Below are positions 61,230 through 64,000 of a stretch of 64,000 nucleotides of DNA, piece after piece. The position numbers were made by a program, and so were the translations under genes. Origin of the DNA: Eonycteris spelaea (Eukaryota > Chordata > Mammalia > Chiroptera > Pteropodidae); assembly GCA_003508835.1 (NCBI GenBank), contig PUFA01000092.1, forward strand, positions 3,472,001-3,536,000. The letters are read 5' to 3'. Within the stretch, counting starts at the first letter, position 1. Each line of letters opens with the position of its first letter. Below the pieces are notes generated by a model. The model made no database searches. It had not been told where the DNA came from and saw only the letters and a list, made by a program, of their open reading frames with translations.

Positions 61230-63690
61230 TATTGTAAATAATGATGCAATGAACATGAGGGTGAGAGCTCTCTTCAAAATAGATATTTTCATTTCCTTCA
61301 CATACAGAGCCAGAAGTGGGATTGCTGGATTATATGGTGGTTCAATTTTTAATTTTTTGAGGAACCACCATACTGTTTTCTATAGTTACTGGTACCAATT
61401 TAAATGCTCACTAACATTACATAAAAGTTTCCTGTTTTTCCACATGCTCAACAGCACACTTTATCTCCTGTCTTTTTGACAATAACCATTCTAACAGTTA
61501 TGAAATGATATCTCATTGTGGTTTTGATTCCCATGCCCCTGATGATTAATGATGTTGAGGCACTTTTCATGTACCTATTAGCCATTTGTAAAACTTTTGG
61601 GAAAATGTCTATTCAGGACCTTTGCCTATTTTTAACCAGATTATTTGTATTTTTGCCATTGAACTATATGAGTTCCTTATATATTTTTATATTTACTCCT
61701 TATCAGATAATGATTTGCAAATATTTTCTCCAACTACATAGGCTGGCTTTTCATTTTGCCGATCACTTCTTTGCTGTGCAAAAGCTTTTTAGTTTGATAT
61801 AGTCCCACTAACTGATTTTTGCTTTTGTTTCTTATGCTTTTGGTGTCATATTAAAAAAAATAATAGTTGCCAAGACTAATGTCATGGAGCTTTTTCTCTA
61901 TATTTTTTCTAGGAATTTTACAGTTTCAGTTTTTATGTTTAAATCTTTATCCATGTCAAGTTAATTTCTGTAAGTGGTGTAAGATAGGGGTCTAAATTCA
62001 TTTTTCTGCATGTAGTTATCAAATGTCCCATCACCATTTATTGAAGAGACTATCTTTTCCCCCATTGAGTATTCTGATTCCCTTGCCAAATACTGGTTGC
62101 CATATATGCAGGGGCTTATTGCTGAGCTCTTGATTCTATTCCATTGGTTTGTGTTTGTTTTATTTCAGTACCATATCTTGTACTGATAGTTTGATCAGTA
62201 ATACGTTGATAGTATAGCTTCAAAGCATAGTTTAAAATCAGAAAGAATAATGACTCCATCTTTGTTCTTTCCCAAGATTGCTTTGGCTATTCAGAGTCAT
62301 TTGTGGTTCTACATGAATTTTAAAATTGTTTTTCTATTTCTGTAAAATTGCCATTGGAACTTTGACAGAAATTGCATTGACTCTAACTATGTGCTTTAGG
62401 TAGTATGAATATTTTAACAACAATAATTTTTCTGATCTGTGAACATAAGTATTATTTCCATTTATGTGAGTCTTCAATTTCTTTCATCCATTTCTCATGG
62501 ATTTTAGTGCACAGATCTTTCACTCCCTTGGATAAATTTATTCCTAAGTATTTTATTCCTTTTGGCACTATTGTGAATGGGATTGTTTTTTTTAAATTTC
62601 TTTTTCAGATAATTTGTTGTTAATGTATAGAAATGCAACTGAATTTTGCATGTTGACTTTATATCCTTTAACTTTACTGAATGTGTTTATTAGTTCTACC
62701 AGTTTTTTTGGTTGTGTCTTTAGGGTTTCTGTATACAGAATCATATTGTTTTGTAAAACCAGACAATTTTACTTCTTCGTGATTTGAATGTTTTTTATTT
62801 CTTTTCCTTGCCTGATTGATTTGGGTAGGAATTCTAGTAGTACTACGTTGAATAGGAGTCTTGAGAATGAGCACCATTGTCTTGCTTCCGTTCTTTGAGG
62901 AAGAGTTTTCAAACTTTCCCTGTTAAACATGATTTTAGCTTTAGACTTGCTATATATGGTTTCCATTATTTTGAGGTATATACTGCTATATCTGATTTGT
63001 TGATTTTTTTATCATAAAAAGATGTATATTTTGTGATATGTTTTTTCTGCATTTATTGAGATGATCATATGATTTTTATCTTTCATTCTATTAATGTGAT
63101 GTATCACATTTATTGATTTGCATATGTTGAACCATACTTGCATCACAGGGATGAATCTCCCTTGATCATGGTGGATAAACCTTATAATATTCTATTACAT
63201 TTTGACTCCATATTTTATTGAAAATTTTACATCTTATGTTCATTAGGAATATTGTCCTGTAGTTTTCTTTTCTTGTAGTTTCACTATCTGGCCTACCTAT
63301 CTGTATAATACTGGCCTCATATAAGTTTAGAGGGGTTCTCTTTCCTTCTCCTTTTTAGAAGAATTTGAGAAAGATTGGGATTGATTCTTCTATAAATGTT
63401 TGGTAGAATTGACCAGTAAAGTCATCACGTCCTGCATTTCTCTTTACTGGAAAGTTTTTGATTACTGATTTAATCTCCTTACTCATTATTGGTCCGTTCA
63501 GATTTTGTGTGTGTGTGGAATCAGTATTGGTAGTTATGTTTCTAAGAATTTATTCATTTCTTGTAATTTGTCTAATTTGTTGGCATATAATTGTTTATAG
63601 TAGTCTCTTATGATCCTTTGCATTTCTGTGATATCAATTGCAGTGTTTCCTCTTTCATTTATAATTTCATTTATATTTTTAGTCCACAAT
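61230..63690 (-). pseudogene. LINE-1 ORF2 reverse-transcriptase region, broken
   Basis: Remnant of the LINE-1 reverse transcriptase on the minus strand. Near 63408-63440 it reads GRDDFTGQFYQ, the equivalent of the conserved SPGPDGFTGEFYQ block. At 62674-62877 an in-frame fragment covers the catalytic palm motif, but where FADD is expected it reads [19 protein letters not shown]: the two catalytic aspartates are gone and the local frame has shifted. Stops and frameshifts are frequent along 61500-63690. It is an inactive fossil. Confidence 0.82.
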
Positions 63691-63791
63691 TTTAGGTTAT
63701 TAATGCCATAATTTATATTTTTATATTATGTATACATTAATAAATTATAGTTTAGTTATTTTTAATACATTTGGTTTATAATGTTTAAATG

Positions 63792-63823
63792 AAAGTTATG
63801 TGATTTATAAATCACATAACTTT
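63792..63823. repeat. Perfect 32-bp palindrome
   Basis: AAAGTTATGTGATTTA is followed with no spacer by its exact reverse complement. The symmetry stops at both ends (G at 63791, A at 63824). It lies between the end of the antisense LINE-1 and a degenerate tandem repeat, in AT-rich sequence that also has a 9-bp inverted pair (ataatttat/ataaattat) near 63709-63748. Confidence 0.97.
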
Positions 63824-63879
63824 AGTAAATATGAACTTGACTACATATTTACCACTGAGCTGTACACATTCATATATGT

Positions 63880-64000
63880 ATGTTGGCAGGGCTGTTCTCT
63901 GCAATTGTTCCTGGTCAAGTGGAGTCTCAGACTTGTGCTCCCTGACCAGATGATGCCACTGGCTGGACTATGTGTTCAGGCGGGACTGCAGGTTGTACCT
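63880..64000. repeat. Degenerate tandem repeat of about 30 bp, cut by window edge
   Basis: Three successive units share a 'TG(G/A/T)(T/C)CA(A/G)' start and a 'GACTTGTGCT / GGCTGGACTATG / AGGTTGTACCT' end (starting about 63910, 63941 and 63971). GC content jumps compared with the preceding sequence. The pattern resembles GC-rich tandem units of some LINE-1 5' regions, antisense, but that is recall only. Confidence 0.5.

Larger units (their letters stand above)
60310..63690 (-). mobile_element. Old LINE-1 (L1M-type), antisense, 3' UTR through RT
   Basis: On the minus strand the order runs 5' to 3' from 63690 down to 60310. It covers the start of the reverse-transcriptase region, the rest of RT, the ORF2 C terminus and an L1MB-type 3' UTR with tail near 60325. 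Plus-strand landmarks are 'gcaactttcaagtatacaat' (60502), 'ttgggttgtttccgtgtctt' (60804), 'gcaatgaacatgagggtgag' (61246), 'gcaaaagctttttagtttga' (61778), 'ttgctttggctattcagagt' (62279) and 'tagtagtctcttatgatcct' (63598). An unrelated segment of about 400 bp (60827-61225) interrupts it. The frames on either strand across 61144-62966 are debris of this element. Confidence 0.9.

Noticed and set aside
61144..61802. Two plus-strand frames of 111 and 94 codons as a membrane-protein gene
   Set aside because: They are the antisense of LINE-1 ORF2; A-rich LINE-1 sense sequence reads as hydrophobic residues on the other strand.
1..64000. A novel coding system such as a defence locus, biosynthetic cluster or viral genome
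   Set aside because: No frame exceeds 141 codons and every recognisable coding remnant is LINE-1. The sequence is repeat-rich mammalian non-coding DNA.

Overview
This window is non-coding mammalian nuclear DNA: AT-rich, full of microsatellites and packed with decayed transposable elements. I could support no protein-coding gene. The longest open frame is 141 codons and lies inside the 5' part of an old LINE-1. All other frames are shorter, lack recognisable domains, or are broken LINE-1 remnants. The mix of L2, MIR, MER5, MLT1/MaLR and Tigger-type relics fits a placental mammal. Two LINE-1 3' ends, at 15495-15837 on the minus strand and 23927-24934 on the plus strand, end in a tail I associate from memory with bats (Chiroptera). 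I therefore think the source is probably a bat, but this rests on recalled family resemblance and not on a search.

Layout. 1-11400 is AT-rich single-copy-looking DNA with scattered relics: an L2 tail, an MLT1-like LTR, a short LINE-1 3' end, a well-bounded solitary LTR at 3855-4294 with a 5-bp target duplication, a MIR, and a long LTR-like repeat at 7180-8020. 11424-14457 is the 5' part of an old LINE-1, including the ORF2 endonuclease region. A complete Tigger-like DNA transposon (14458-15227) abuts it. 15479-15959 is a compact LINE-1 with an inverted 5' segment and a 16-bp target duplication. 16000-23900 is mostly unassigned. 23915-24946 is a comparatively intact 5'-truncated LINE-1. 24947-43900 is sparse: MER5, MIR and L2 relics, a GATA microsatellite, a half tRNA-Arg-like sequence and a second LINE-1 with an inverted segment (about 36055-36625).

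43921-50540 is a dense pile of LINE-1-derived elements. It holds two head-to-tail 'half-LINE' (HAL1-like) elements with most of ORF2 missing, then a diverged LINE-1 that carries a nested LINE-1 tail and a nearly identical 205-bp direct repeat. 51660-52340 is an antisense L2. 52340-60300 is largely featureless. 60310-63690 is a long antisense old LINE-1 whose reverse-transcriptase motif is destroyed. The right edge has a perfect 32-bp palindrome and the start of a degenerate tandem repeat of about 30 bp.

Nothing here forms an operon, pathway or novel defence-type system. The biology on show is LINE-1 retrotransposition: target-primed insertion, twin priming, nested insertion and the birth of non-autonomous derivatives. 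The window is best read as an intergenic or intronic gene-poor segment. Repeat family names come from recall of consensus sequences and are hedged where I am unsure.
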